64,000 nucleotides of DNA, taken from assembly GCF_002900365.1 (NCBI RefSeq), contig NZ_CP025979.1, forward strand, positions 3,658,001 through 3,722,000, read 5' to 3'. The notes below the pieces were generated by a model, which made no database searches, had not been told where the DNA came from, and saw only the letters and a program-made list of their open reading frames with translations. The stretch is from Escherichia marmotae (GTDB taxonomy: Bacteria; Pseudomonadota; Gammaproteobacteria; Enterobacterales; Enterobacteriaceae). Shown here piece after piece: positions 27,161 through 35,842 of the stretch (position 1 is its first letter; each line of letters starts with the position of its first letter). The translations under genes were made by a program, and so were the position numbers.

Positions 27161-28510
27161 ATGTTAAACAGTATTTTAGTCATACTATGCTTGATCGCTG
27201 TGAGTGCGTTCTTCTCGATGTCCGAGATCTCGCTTGCCGCCTCACGCAAAATCAAACTTAAACTGCTGGCTGATGAAGGCAATATAAACGCCCAGCGCGT
27301 TCTGGATATGCAGGAAAATCCCGGCATGTTCTTTACCGTGGTGCAAATTGGTCTGAACGCGGTGGCGATACTCGGTGGTATCGTCGGTGATGCGGCGTTC
27401 TCTCCGGCTTTTAACAGCCTGTTCTCTCGCTATATATCAGCGGAACTCTCTGAGCAACTGAGCTTTATTCTCTCTTTCTCATTAGTGACTGGCATGTTTA
27501 TTCTGTTTGCGGATTTAACCCCGAAACGCATCGGTATGATTGCGCCAGAAGCTGTGGCTTTGCGTATCATCAACCCGATGCGCTTCTGCCTGTTCGTCTG
27601 CACCCCTCTGGTGTGGTTTTTCAACGGCCTGGCAAACATGATCTTCCGTATCTTTAAATTGCCGATGGTACGTAAAGATGACATCACTTCTGATGACATC
27701 TACGCGGTGGTAGAAGCCGGTGCACTGGCTGGAGTACTGCGTAAACAGGAACACGAGCTGATCGAAAACGTGTTTGAACTGGAATCCCGTACCGTGCCGT
27801 CTTCCATGACGCCGCGTGAAAACGTGATTTGGTTCGATCTCCATGAAGATGAGCAAAGTCTGAAGAATAAAGTGGCGGAGCATCCGCACTCAAAATTCCT
27901 CGTCTGTAATGAAGATATCGACCACATCATCGGCTATGTGGACTCGAAAGATCTGCTGAACCGCGTGCTGGCCAATCAAAGTCTGGCACTGAATAGCGGC
28001 GTGCAGATTCGCAACACGCTGATCGTGCCTGACACTCTGACCCTCTCTGAGGCGCTGGAAAGTTTTAAAGCTGCGGGTGAAGACTTTGCGGTAATCATGA
28101 ACGAGTACGCCCTGGTGGTGGGGATAATTACCCTCAACGACGTGATGACCACGTTGATGGGCGATCTGGTCGGTCAGGGGCTGGAAGAACAGATTGTCGC
28201 GCGTGATGAGAACTCATGGCTAATCGATGGCGGTACGCCGATTGACGACGTGATGCGTGTGCTGGATATTGACGAGTTCCCGCAGTCGGGCAACTACGAA
28301 ACCATCGGCGGCTTTATGATGTTTATGCTGCGTAAGATCCCGAAACGCACCGATTCAGTGAAACTCTCCGGCTACAAATTTGAAGTGGTGGATATCGATA
28401 ACTACCGCATCGACCAACTGCTGGTGACGCGGATCGACAGCAAAGCCACCGCCCTTTCACCGAAACTGCCTGACGCTAAAGATAAAAATAAAGAAGAAAG
28501 CGTCGCATAA
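27161..28510 (+). CDS. paeA: Polyamine export protein PaeA (YtfL), DUF21/CBS family
   Basis: A protein of 449 codons. An N-terminal DUF21 (CNNM) membrane domain with about four hydrophobic segments occupies residues 1-150. A CBS-pair domain follows at about 200-335 (MTPRENVIWFDL..., VVGIITLNDVMTTLMGDL), then a CorC/HlyC-type transporter-associated domain (about 350-430, DSVKLSGYKFEVVDIDNYRIDQLLV). The family was long annotated as a hemolysin-like protein. The E. coli member is reported to export cadaverine and putrescine and is named PaeA. Intact. A terminator follows at 28525-28547. Confidence 0.93.
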   Translation: MLNSILVILCLIAVSAFFSMSEISLAASRKIKLKLLADEGNINAQRVLDMQENPGMFFTVVQIGLNAVAILGGIVGDAAFSPAFNSLFSRYISAELSEQLSFILSFSLVTGMFILFADLTPKRIGMIAPEAVALRIINPMRFCLFVCTPLVWFFNGLANMIFRIFKLPMVRKDDITSDDIYAVVEAGALAGVLRKQEHELIENVFELESRTVPSSMTPRENVIWFDLHEDEQSLKNKVAEHPHSKFLVCNEDIDHIIGYVDSKDLLNRVLANQSLALNSGVQIRNTLIVPDTLTLSEALESFKAAGEDFAVIMNEYALVVGIITLNDVMTTLMGDLVGQGLEEQIVARDENSWLIDGGTPIDDVMRVLDIDEFPQSGNYETIGGFMMFMLRKIPKRTDSVKLSGYKFEVVDIDNYRIDQLLVTRIDSKATALSPKLPDAKDKNKEESVA

Positions 28511-28524
28511 CCCCAGAAACATCA

Positions 28525-28547
28525 ACGGCTCCTGAATCAGGAGCCGT
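28525..28547. terminator. Bidirectional terminator between paeA and ytfK
   Basis: acggctcct (28525-28533) pairs with aggagccgt (28539-28547) over a 5-base loop, followed by cttatta. It lies 14 bases after the paeA stop and 23 bases before the ytfK stop on the other strand. Confidence 0.85.
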
Positions 28548-28570
28548 CTTATTACTGCATAGCACGCTGG

Positions 28571-28777
28571 TTAAGCCATCTCTGTTTGCAGACGCATAAC
28601 CTGACGGTTAACTTCGGACATCACTGACAAATGCAGCTTATCCTTCACTTTTGGGATAAGAATCTTACCCTTATCAAATTCAAAAGCGCCAACGTCCTTG
28701 ATGTATAACCGTCCACGGAACAGGATTTTCACGTACTTCGCCACCTGCAGTGGGTTGTACCGTTGGAAAATTTTCAT
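28571..28777 (-). CDS. ytfK: Small regulator of (p)ppGpp synthesis YtfK
   Basis: A 68-aa soluble protein starting at ATG 28775-28777 with a good ribosome-binding site (aggagataaca). The longer frame upstream to 28843 has no family support. The sequence [17 protein letters not shown]... matches E. coli YtfK (DUF1107). It is reported to bind SpoT and favour (p)ppGpp accumulation under phosphate and fatty-acid starvation. Intact. Confidence 0.92.
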
Positions 28778-29101
28778 TGTTATCTCCTGCTGAGTATTAC
28801 GCCTTTGTGGTGCCACAATCGGCCCAACTATTATGAGGCGCAAATTTTAATGCCTGATGACTATAGTCTATCGCTGCAATGTTTCCAGTGTGTATAAAGT
28901 TTTTTACCTTAACGTTACAGTTATTCAGAATTATCTTTTCACCTAACCACAATCTTCAGTATAAGCATTCATTTTTCATATGATTTGTGCGCTTGTCCGC
29001 AAACTGGCACCACACTTGCGGGAAATTCGATAAATAGCACATATGATTAAAAGTCCGCCCCAAGTGGTCGGATCACCTGCATACGATAAGAAGGAAACAC
29101 T
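28778..29101. other. Divergent intergenic region ytfK/ytfJ
   Basis: 324 bases with no gene. It holds the ytfK ribosome-binding site at one end and the ytfJ ribosome-binding site (agaaggaaac) at the other. The central part is AT-rich, and promoters for both genes are expected. ytfK is known to belong to the PhoB regulon, but I could not place a convincing Pho box. Confidence 0.5.
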
Positions 29102-29659
29102 ATGACCCTACGCAAGATTCTCGCGCTGACTTGCTTGCTACTGCCGATGATGGCCTCCGCGCATAAATTCGAAACCGGTCAGCGAGTACCACCAATTGGC
29201 ATTGCCGATCGTGGCGAGTTAGTACTTGATAAAGATCAGTTTAGCTACAATACCTGGAACAGCGCACAGTTAGTGGGGAAAGTGCGGGTACTGCAACATA
29301 TTGCCGGTCGCACCTCCGCAAAAGAGAAAAATGCGACGCTGATTGAAGCGATTAAATCGGCAAAACTGCCGCATGATCGCTACCAGACGACCACCATTGT
29401 GAACACCGACGACGCTATCCCCGGTTCAGGTATGTTTGTACGTAGCAGCCTGGAGAGCAATAAAAAGCTCTATCCGTGGTCACAGTTTATTGTCGACAGC
29501 AACGGCATCGCACGCAGCGCCTGGCAGTTGGATGAAGAGAGTTCCGCCATTGCAGTGCTGGATAAAGACGGTCGCGTGCAATGGGCAAAAGATGGAGCGC
29601 TCACTCAGGAAGAGGTGCAGCAAGTGATGGACTTGCTGCATAAGTTGCTTAATAAATAG
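29102..29659 (+). CDS. ytfJ: Periplasmic thioredoxin-fold protein YtfJ
   Basis: A 185-aa protein with a signal peptide (MTLRKILALTCLLLPMMASA, cleaved after ASA) and a YtfJ_HI0045-type thioredoxin-like fold. The fold has no CxxC pair, so it is unlikely to be an ordinary oxidoreductase. Its function is unknown. The 3' end overlaps the convergent cysQ stop by 11 bases. Confidence 0.93.
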   Translation: MTLRKILALTCLLLPMMASAHKFETGQRVPPIGIADRGELVLDKDQFSYNTWNSAQLVGKVRVLQHIAGRTSAKEKNATLIEAIKSAKLPHDRYQTTTIVNTDDAIPGSGMFVRSSLESNKKLYPWSQFIVDSNGIARSAWQLDEESSAIAVLDKDGRVQWAKDGALTQEEVQQVMDLLHKLLNK

Positions 29660-30389
29660 AAACCCGGAACCCTGGATTCAGGAAGGATTCACGCGGAGTG
29701 TAATCCAGCGGTTTCCCCTGCCAGTCGTGGACGTGTGCTCCGGCAGCGGCAGCCACAGCATGACCGGCAGCGGTGTCCCAAATATTGGTTGGCCCAAAAC
29801 GCGGGTAGAGCTGAGCCTGCCCTTCCGCCACCAGGCAAAATTTCAGTGAAGAACCGATGGATGTCGTCTGGTGTTCGCCAAGCTGTTGCAGATACTCTTT
29901 CAGCTCCGCATCCGCATGGGAACGGCTAATGACGACCAGAGGCGGGCGAGCGTCGCGTACCTGAATCTGCTTGCGCACGCCGCACTCTTCTTTCCAGGCT
30001 TTTCCTTCCTCCGCGCTGTACATTACGTTCATTACCGGCGCATACACCACACCTAATATCGGTTTGCCTTTGTCGATCAGCGCAATGTTAACGGTAAATT
30101 CGCCATTTCGTTTAATAAACTCTTTGGTGCCGTCCAGCGGATCCACCAGCCAGTAACGTTGCCAGTGCTGGCGGACTTCCCAACCGGGAGGATCTTCTTC
30201 AGAAAGAACGGGGATATCCGGCGTCAGTTTACGTAATCCTTCCATGATTACGGTATGCGCGGCGATATCTGCCGCCGTCACCGGAGAGTCATCTGCTTTG
30301 TTGGCGACGTCCATCGGTTTAGTCCCGTCGTAGACCTGCATAATGGCATCGCCCGCAATCCGTGCAAGCTGGCATACTTGATCTAACAT
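29649..30389 (-). CDS. cysQ: 3'(2'),5'-bisphosphate nucleotidase CysQ
   Basis: A 246-aa member of the inositol monophosphatase superfamily. It has the metal motif DPLDGTKEF (about residues 83-91), the conserved SEEDPP glutamates, and the C-terminal WDTAAGHAVAAAAGAHV. It hydrolyses PAP (3'-phosphoadenosine 5'-phosphate) and recycles by-products of sulfate assimilation, at the cytoplasmic membrane. It diverges from cpdB, a neighbour with related nucleotide-phosphate activity. Confidence 0.97.
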   Translation of the reverse strand: MLDQVCQLARIAGDAIMQVYDGTKPMDVANKADDSPVTAADIAAHTVIMEGLRKLTPDIPVLSEEDPPGWEVRQHWQRYWLVDPLDGTKEFIKRNGEFTVNIALIDKGKPILGVVYAPVMNVMYSAEEGKAWKEECGVRKQIQVRDARPPLVVISRSHADAELKEYLQQLGEHQTTSIGSSLKFCLVAEGQAQLYPRFGPTNIWDTAAGHAVAAAAGAHVHDWQGKPLDYTPRESFLNPGFRVSIY

Positions 30390-30560
30390 TCTCCACCTCG
30401 TCTCTGTGAGCGGCGTTAACTTATTGTTTTACTTATACCCCATCGCTATAGAATCCGCCAACTGTGATGGCGTCATCGTTTCCTGATTTATTATTTATGG
30501 CATCCTTCACGCTCCGTATGAAAGACGTTTTATCTTCTCGTTCATAAAAGGATGTCCCTT

Positions 30561-32504
30561 ATGATTAAGTTTAGCGCAACGCTCCTGGCCACGCTGATTG
30601 CTGCCAGCGTGAATGCGGCAACAGTCGATCTACGCATAATGGAAACCTCTGATTTGCATAGCAACATGATGGATTTCGATTATTACAAAGACACATCCAC
30701 AGAAAAATTTGGGCTGGTACGCACCGCGAGCCTGATTAATGACGCGCGCAATGAAGTGAAAAATAGCGTGTTGGTCGATAACGGTGACCTGATTCAGGGC
30801 AGCCCGCTGGCGGATTACATGTCGGCTAAAGGATTAAAAGCCGGTGATATTCATCCGGTCTATAAGGCGCTGAATACGCTGGATTATACCGTCGGCACAC
30901 TCGGCAATCATGAATTTAATTACGGTCTGGATTACCTGAAAAATGCGCTGGCGGGGGCGAAATTCCCCTATATAAATGCCAATGTCATTGACGTAAAAAC
31001 CAACCAGCCGATGTTTACACCGTATTTAATTAAAGACACCGAAGTAGTCGATAAAGACGGGAAAAAGCAAACGCTGAAAATTGGCTATATCGGCGTCGTG
31101 CCACCGCAGATTATGGGATGGGATAAAGCCAATTTATCCGGCAAAGTTACCGTTAACGATATTACCGAAACAGTGCGCAAGTACGTGCCGGAAATGCGCG
31201 AGAAAGGTGCCGATGTCGTTGTCGTTCTGGCGCATTCTGGTCTGTCTGCCGATCCGTATAAAGTAATGGCGGAAAACTCAGTTTATTATCTCAGTGAAAT
31301 TCCGGGCGTTGATGCCATTATGTTTGGTCATGCCCATGCCGTCTTCCCGGGCAAAGATTTTGCTGATATCAAAGGCGTAGATATCGCCAAAGGTACGATT
31401 AACGGTGTTCCGGCGGTAATGCCAGGCATGTGGGGCGATCATCTCGGCGTGGTCGATCTGCAACTCAATAATGACAGCGGGAAATGGCAGGTGACGCAAG
31501 CAAAAGCGGAAGCTCGCCCGATTTACGATGTCGCCAATAAAAAATCACTCGCCGCTGAAGACAGCAAGTTGGTTGCAACGCTGAAAGCCGATCACGATGC
31601 CACACGCCAGTTTGTCAGCAAACCTATCGGGAAATCCGCCGACAATATGTATAGCTATCTGGCGCTGGTACAGGACGATCCGACGGTGCAGGTGGTGAAC
31701 AACGCGCAAAAAGCGTATGTCGAACATTACATTCAGGGCGATCCGGATCTGGCAAAACTGCCGGTGCTCTCTGCCGCTGCGCCGTTTAAAGTTGGCGGTC
31801 GCAAGAACGATCCTGCCAGCTATGTAGAAGTGGAAAAAGGCCAACTGACTTTCCGTAATGCCGCCGATCTCTATCTCTATCCCAATACGCTGATTGTGGT
31901 AAAAGCCAGCGGCAAGGAAGTTAAAGAGTGGCTGGAGTGCTCCGCCGGGCAGTTTAACCAGATAGATCCCAACAGCACTAAACCGCAGTCATTAATCAAC
32001 TGGGATGGCTTCCGTACCTATAACTTTGATGTGATTGACGGCGTGAATTATCAGATTGATGTTACCCAGCCAGCCCGCTATGACGGTGAATGTCAGGTGA
32101 TTAATGCCAATGCGGAAAGGATTAAGAATCTGACCTTTAATGGTAAACCGATTGATCCGGACGCAATGTTCCTGGTTGCTACCAATAATTATCGTGCATA
32201 CGGTGGCAAATTTGCCGGAACAGGCGACAGCCATATCGCCTTTGCGTCGCCGGATGAGAACCGTTCGGTGCTGGCAGCGTGGATTGCTGAAGAGTCGAAG
32301 CGTGCAGGAGAAATTCACCCAGCGGCAGATAATAACTGGCGTTTAGCGCCGATTGCCGGTGATAAAAAACTGGATATTCGTTTTGAAACGTCCCCGTCCG
32401 ATAAAGCCGCAGACTTTATTAAAGAGAAGGGTCAGTATCCGATGAATAAAGTCGCGACTGATGATATCGGGTTTGCGATTTATCAGGTGGATTTGAGTAA
32501 GTAA
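30561..32504 (+). CDS. cpdB: Periplasmic 2',3'-cyclic-nucleotide 2'-phosphodiesterase / 3'-nucleotidase
   Basis: 647 aa. I chose the ATG at 30561 (MIKFSATLLATLIAASVNA, signal peptide) because aaagga lies eight bases upstream. The ATG at 30552 touches the ribosome-binding site. The N-terminal calcineurin-like metallophosphatase domain shows SDLHSN, DNGDLIQG, LGNHEFNYG and FGHAHAVFPG. The C-terminal 5'-nucleotidase domain binds the nucleoside (NLIV... NYRAYGGKF). It lets the cell use exogenous 2',3'-cyclic and 3'-nucleotides. Intact. Confidence 0.97.
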   Translation: MIKFSATLLATLIAASVNAATVDLRIMETSDLHSNMMDFDYYKDTSTEKFGLVRTASLINDARNEVKNSVLVDNGDLIQGSPLADYMSAKGLKAGDIHPVYKALNTLDYTVGTLGNHEFNYGLDYLKNALAGAKFPYINANVIDVKTNQPMFTPYLIKDTEVVDKDGKKQTLKIGYIGVVPPQIMGWDKANLSGKVTVNDITETVRKYVPEMREKGADVVVVLAHSGLSADPYKVMAENSVYYLSEIPGVDAIMFGHAHAVFPGKDFADIKGVDIAKGTINGVPAVMPGMWGDHLGVVDLQLNNDSGKWQVTQAKAEARPIYDVANKKSLAAEDSKLVATLKADHDATRQFVSKPIGKSADNMYSYLALVQDDPTVQVVNNAQKAYVEHYIQGDPDLAKLPVLSAAAPFKVGGRKNDPASYVEVEKGQLTFRNAADLYLYPNTLIVVKASGKEVKEWLECSAGQFNQIDPNSTKPQSLINWDGFRTYNFDVIDGVNYQIDVTQPARYDGECQVINANAERIKNLTFNGKPIDPDAMFLVATNNYRAYGGKFAGTGDSHIAFASPDENRSVLAAWIAEESKRAGEIHPAADNNWRLAPIAGDKKLDIRFETSPSDKAADFIKEKGQYPMNKVATDDIGFAIYQVDLSK

Positions 32505-32531
32505 GACACACCGTTTTCGGTCTACACATCA

Positions 32532-32590
32532 TGCATCGCATCCGGCACTTCCTGGCGGATGCGATGCTGACGCGTCTTATCCGCCCTACA
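32532..32590. repeat. REP-type palindrome after cpdB
   Basis: gcatcgcatccgg and cggatgcgatgc form a palindrome, followed by a partial unit gcgtcttatccgccctac. It fills the gap between the convergent cpdB and ytfH stops. Confidence 0.8.
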
Positions 32591-32616
32591 AACCACGAAT
32601 CGTAGGTCTCCGGCAG

Positions 32617-32997
32617 TTATACCGCACGTTCATCCCGCACCGCCAGCACCTCTGGCAAATTCAACTCAATCCAGTCTGCCAGTGCAGCAACCTTTTCACT
32701 GACCTGTTCACCCAGCGGTGTGAGGCTATATTCCACATGCGGCGGCACCACCGGATACGCGATACGGTTAACAAATCCATCCTGCTCCAGCGCCTGTAAC
32801 GACTGCGCGAGCATCTTTTCGCTCACTCCGCCCATTTTACGCCGCAAGTCGCTAAAGCGATGAGTGCCTTCGCGCAGCGCCACCAGAATCAGTACCCCCC
32901 AACGGCTGGTAACGTGTTTCAGCACATCCCGCGACGGACACTGCTCAGCGAAGAGGTTTCCCTCTTTCAGTTGTTGCGACAGGCTTACCCGATTCAT
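32617..32997 (-). CDS. ytfH: HxlR/DUF24-family transcriptional regulator YtfH
   Basis: A 126-aa winged-helix protein starting at ATG 32995-32997 (MNRVSLSQQL), just downstream of its divergent neighbour's promoter. The single conserved Cys of the family is in EQCPSRDVL. The recognition segment HRFSDLRRKMGGVSEKMLAQSL and the wing YPVVPPHVEYSLTPLG are clear. Members sense quinones or aldehydes through the Cys. The 88-base gap to qorB suggests it controls qorB and itself; this is an inference. Confidence 0.93.
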   Translation of the reverse strand: MNRVSLSQQLKEGNLFAEQCPSRDVLKHVTSRWGVLILVALREGTHRFSDLRRKMGGVSEKMLAQSLQALEQDGFVNRIAYPVVPPHVEYSLTPLGEQVSEKVAALADWIELNLPEVLAVRDERAV

Positions 32998-33085
32998 TTC
33001 ATACTTACCTTTTTGTATGTACTTACTAAAAGTTAGTTTGGGTGTTAGCGTATTTAAACACAAGACAAACCAATGGAGATTTCTC

Positions 33086-33946
33086 ATGATCGCAATCACC
33101 GGCGCGACCGGCCAGCTTGGTCACAATGTAATTGAATCTTTGCTGCAAACCGTTTCTGCCAGCCAAATAGTGGCTATCGCACGTAATCCGGAAAAAGCGC
33201 ATGCTTTGAGCGCACAAGGCATTAGCGTGCGTCAGGCTGACTACGGCGATGAAGCTGCACTGACATCTGCGCTACAGGGCGTGGAAAAATTGCTGCTGAT
33301 CTCTTCCAGCGAAGTGGGACAGCGTGCCTCGCAGCATCGTAATGTTATTAATGCAGCAAAGGCGGCTGGCGTGAAATTTATCGCCTACACCAGCCTGTTA
33401 CATGCGGACACCTCCCCGCTCGGCCTGGCTGCTGAGCATATCGAGACGGAGAAAATGCTGGCTGATTCTGGCATCGCTTATACCCTGCTGCGCAACGGCT
33501 GGTACACTGAAAACTACCTCGCCAGCGCCCCGGCAGCACTGGAACACGGCGTATTTATTGGTGCGGCGGGCGATGGCAAAATTGCCTCAGCAACTCGTGC
33601 AGATTACGCAGAGGCTGCGGCACGCGTAATTAGCGAAGCAGGTCACGAAGGCAAAGTCTATGAGCTGGCGGGCGACAACGCCTGGACGCTGACACAGTTA
33701 GCGGCAGAGCTGACCAAACAGAGCGGCAAACCAGTTATCTACCAGAATATGAGCGAAGCCGATTTCGCCGCAGCGCTGAAAAGCGTTGGTCTTCCTGGCG
33801 GACTGGCGGATATGCTGGCTGACTCTGACGTTGGCGCATCAAAAGGTGGTCTGTTTGATGACAGCAAAACACTCAGCACGCTGATTGGCCGCCCGACAAC
33901 AACATTAGCCGAAAGCGTAAACGCGCTTTTTAATGTTAATAACTAG
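33086..33946 (+). CDS. qorB: NAD(P)H:quinone oxidoreductase 2
   Basis: A 286-aa NmrA-like atypical short-chain dehydrogenase starting at ATG 33086 after a ggaga ribosome-binding site. It has the GATGQLGHNV NAD(P)-binding motif at residues 6-15. Family segments LLISSSEVGQR and RNGWYTENYL follow. It reduces quinones using NADPH in the cytosol. It is divergent from ytfH, a typical regulator/target pair. A longer open frame reaching back through the ytfH promoter is not credible. Confidence 0.95.
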   Translation: MIAITGATGQLGHNVIESLLQTVSASQIVAIARNPEKAHALSAQGISVRQADYGDEAALTSALQGVEKLLLISSSEVGQRASQHRNVINAAKAAGVKFIAYTSLLHADTSPLGLAAEHIETEKMLADSGIAYTLLRNGWYTENYLASAPAALEHGVFIGAAGDGKIASATRADYAEAAARVISEAGHEGKVYELAGDNAWTLTQLAAELTKQSGKPVIYQNMSEADFAAALKSVGLPGGLADMLADSDVGASKGGLFDDSKTLSTLIGRPTTTLAESVNALFNVNN

Positions 33947-34054
33947 TTAATTAAAGTGGCATCCTCCCGCATCCTCTCTGATAATGACGGGATGCGGGGA
34001 GCAACCATCTCTGTTCCCTGAATATTTCTTCTGACAGACCAATGGATGCCAGTG

Positions 34055-35020
34055 ATGATTAGCGGCGTGCTGTACGCCCTGTTAGCAGGGTTGATGTGGG
34101 GGCTTATTTTTGTCGGGCCGTTGATCGTTCCAGAATACCCGGCGATGTTGCAATCAATGGGACGCTATCTGGCATTAGGTTTAATTGCACTGCCCATTGC
34201 CTGGCTGGGGCGCGTGCGTCTGCGCCAGTTGACACGTCGCGACTGGCTTACCGCGCTAATGCTCACCATGATGGGCAATCTCATCTATTACTTTTGCCTT
34301 GCCAGTGCCATTCAGCGAACCGGCGCGCCTGTTTCCACGATGATTATCGGCACCCTGCCAGTGGTTATCCCGGTCTTTGCCAATTTGTTGTACAGCCAGC
34401 GCGACGGCAAACTCGCGTGGGGGAAACTCGCCCCGGCGCTGGTTTGTATTGGTATCGGCCTTGCGTGTGTAAATATTGCTGAGTTAAACCACGGTCTCCC
34501 CAATTTTGACTGGGCACGTTATACCTCAGGCGTCATGCTGGCATTAGTCTCCGTGGTTTGCTGGGCGTGGTATGCATTGCGCAACGCCCGCTGGCTGCGG
34601 GAAAATTCAGACAAACATCCAATGATGTGGGCGACGGCGCAGGCGCTGGTCACGCTGCCGATTTCGCTCATCGGTTATGTTGTTGCTTGTTTCTGGCTGA
34701 ATACGCAAATGCCTGATTTCTCTCTACCTTTTGGCTCCCGTCCACTGGCCTTTATTAGCCTGATGATTGCTATCGCCGTGCTTTGCTCATGGGTCGGCGC
34801 ACTTTGCTGGAACGTCGCCAGCCAGCGATTACCGACGGTGATCCTCGGGCCGCTGATTGTTTTCGAAACGCTGGCAGGTTTGCTGTACACCTTTTTACTC
34901 CGCCAACAAATTCCACCGCTGATGACGCTGAGCGGTATCGCTCTGTTAGTGGCCGGCGTGATCATTGCAGTCAGAGCAAAACCGGAAAAACCCTTAGCTG
35001 AACCTGTCTCTGAAAGTTGA
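34055..35020 (+). CDS. ytfF: EamA/DMT-superfamily inner-membrane transporter YtfF
   Basis: A 321-aa multispanning membrane protein with about ten hydrophobic helices arranged as two EamA repeats. The first repeat starts LYALLAGLMWGLIFVGP and the second ends GIALLVAGVIIAV. The start at 34055 (MISGVLYAL) gives the known E. coli length. An ATG three codons upstream (34046) is possible. The substrate is unknown, though the family exports amino acids and metabolites. Confidence 0.9.
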   Translation: MISGVLYALLAGLMWGLIFVGPLIVPEYPAMLQSMGRYLALGLIALPIAWLGRVRLRQLTRRDWLTALMLTMMGNLIYYFCLASAIQRTGAPVSTMIIGTLPVVIPVFANLLYSQRDGKLAWGKLAPALVCIGIGLACVNIAELNHGLPNFDWARYTSGVMLALVSVVCWAWYALRNARWLRENSDKHPMMWATAQALVTLPISLIGYVVACFWLNTQMPDFSLPFGSRPLAFISLMIAIAVLCSWVGALCWNVASQRLPTVILGPLIVFETLAGLLYTFLLRQQIPPLMTLSGIALLVAGVIIAVRAKPEKPLAEPVSES

Positions 35021-35078
35021 CACCTTGCCAATCTGTTAAATAATCCTCTGCTACGTAAGGGTTATAGCTTTTAACTTA

Positions 35079-35102
35079 AAGATGCATTTAAAATGCATCT
35101 TA
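35079..35102. promoter_or_regulatory. Candidate NsrR operator upstream of ytfE
   Basis: aagatgcattt and aaatgcatctt form an 11-bp inverted repeat with two bases between. NsrR sites are AAGATGCATTT-N-AAATGCATCTT type 11-1-11 repeats, so this matches closely. It lies about 26 bases before the ytfE ATG. Confidence 0.85.
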
Positions 35103-35127
35103 TCTTATTAAGAATGAGGTATCAGCT

Positions 35128-35790
35128 ATGGCTTATCGCGACCAACCTTTAGGTGAACTGGCGCTCTCTATTCCTCGCGCTTCGGCTCTGTTTCGTCAAT
35201 ATGATATGGATTACTGCTGCGGCGGTAAGCAGACGCTGGCTCGCGCGGCGGCACGTAAAGAACTGGATGTTGACGTCATTGAAGCCGAACTGGCAAAGCT
35301 TGCTGAACAACCGATTGAGAAAGACTGGCGTAGCGCGCCGCTGGCAGAAATCATCGACCATATCATCGTGCGCTACCACGATCGTCACCGTGAACAACTG
35401 CCAGAGTTGATCCTGCAAGCCACCAAAGTAGAGCGCGTTCACGCCGACAAACCGAGCGTGCCAAAAGGGCTGACAAAATACCTGACTATGCTGCATGAAA
35501 AGCTTTCCAGCCACATGATGAAAGAAGAGCAGATCCTCTTCCCGATGATCAAACAAGGCATGGGCAGCCAGGCGATGGGGCCAATCAGCGTAATGGAAAG
35601 CGAACACGATGAAGCAGGTGAGCTGTTGGAGGTTATCAAACACATTACCAATAACGTCACACCGCCGCCGGAAGCCTGCACCACCTGGAAAGCGATGTAT
35701 AACGGTATTAATGAACTGATTGATGATTTAATGGAGCACATCAGTCTGGAAAATAATGTACTGTTCCCACGCGCGCTGGCGGGTGAGTGA
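35128..35790 (+). CDS. ytfE: Iron-sulfur cluster repair di-iron protein YtfE (RIC)
   Basis: A 220-aa protein with an N-terminal ScdA_N domain (DYCCGG, Cys 30 and 31) and a C-terminal hemerythrin-like four-helix bundle. The di-iron ligands are His and Glu in YHDRHREQLPEL, KEEQILFPM, ESEHDEAGELL and MEHISLENNVLFPR. It repairs Fe-S clusters damaged by nitric oxide and oxidants. In E. coli it is repressed by NsrR, and a Fur/FNR/NsrR-type region is expected in the 107 bases upstream. A short aagatgcattt-aaaatgcatctt palindrome at 35079-35102 is a candidate NsrR operator (ATGCATTT half-sites). Confidence 0.96.
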   Translation: MAYRDQPLGELALSIPRASALFRQYDMDYCCGGKQTLARAAARKELDVDVIEAELAKLAEQPIEKDWRSAPLAEIIDHIIVRYHDRHREQLPELILQATKVERVHADKPSVPKGLTKYLTMLHEKLSSHMMKEEQILFPMIKQGMGSQAMGPISVMESEHDEAGELLEVIKHITNNVTPPPEACTTWKAMYNGINELIDDLMEHISLENNVLFPRALAGE

Positions 35791-35799
35791 TTTGTTTGA

Positions 35800-35830
35800 T
35801 CAACGATCCTGACATGAGCAGGATCGTTGA
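35800..35830. terminator. Bidirectional terminator after ytfE
   Basis: tcaacgatcct (35800-35810) and aggatcgttga (35820-35830) form an 11-bp stem with a 9-base loop, followed by ttgtt. It lies between ytfE and the convergent DKNYY-family gene. Confidence 0.85.
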
Positions 35831-35842
35831 TTGTTAAGTGAT

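Noticed and set aside
32864..33085. N-terminal extension of qorB through the ytfH gene
   Set aside because: The extended frame runs antisense through ytfH. The ATG at 33086 has a ribosome-binding site and yields the family length.
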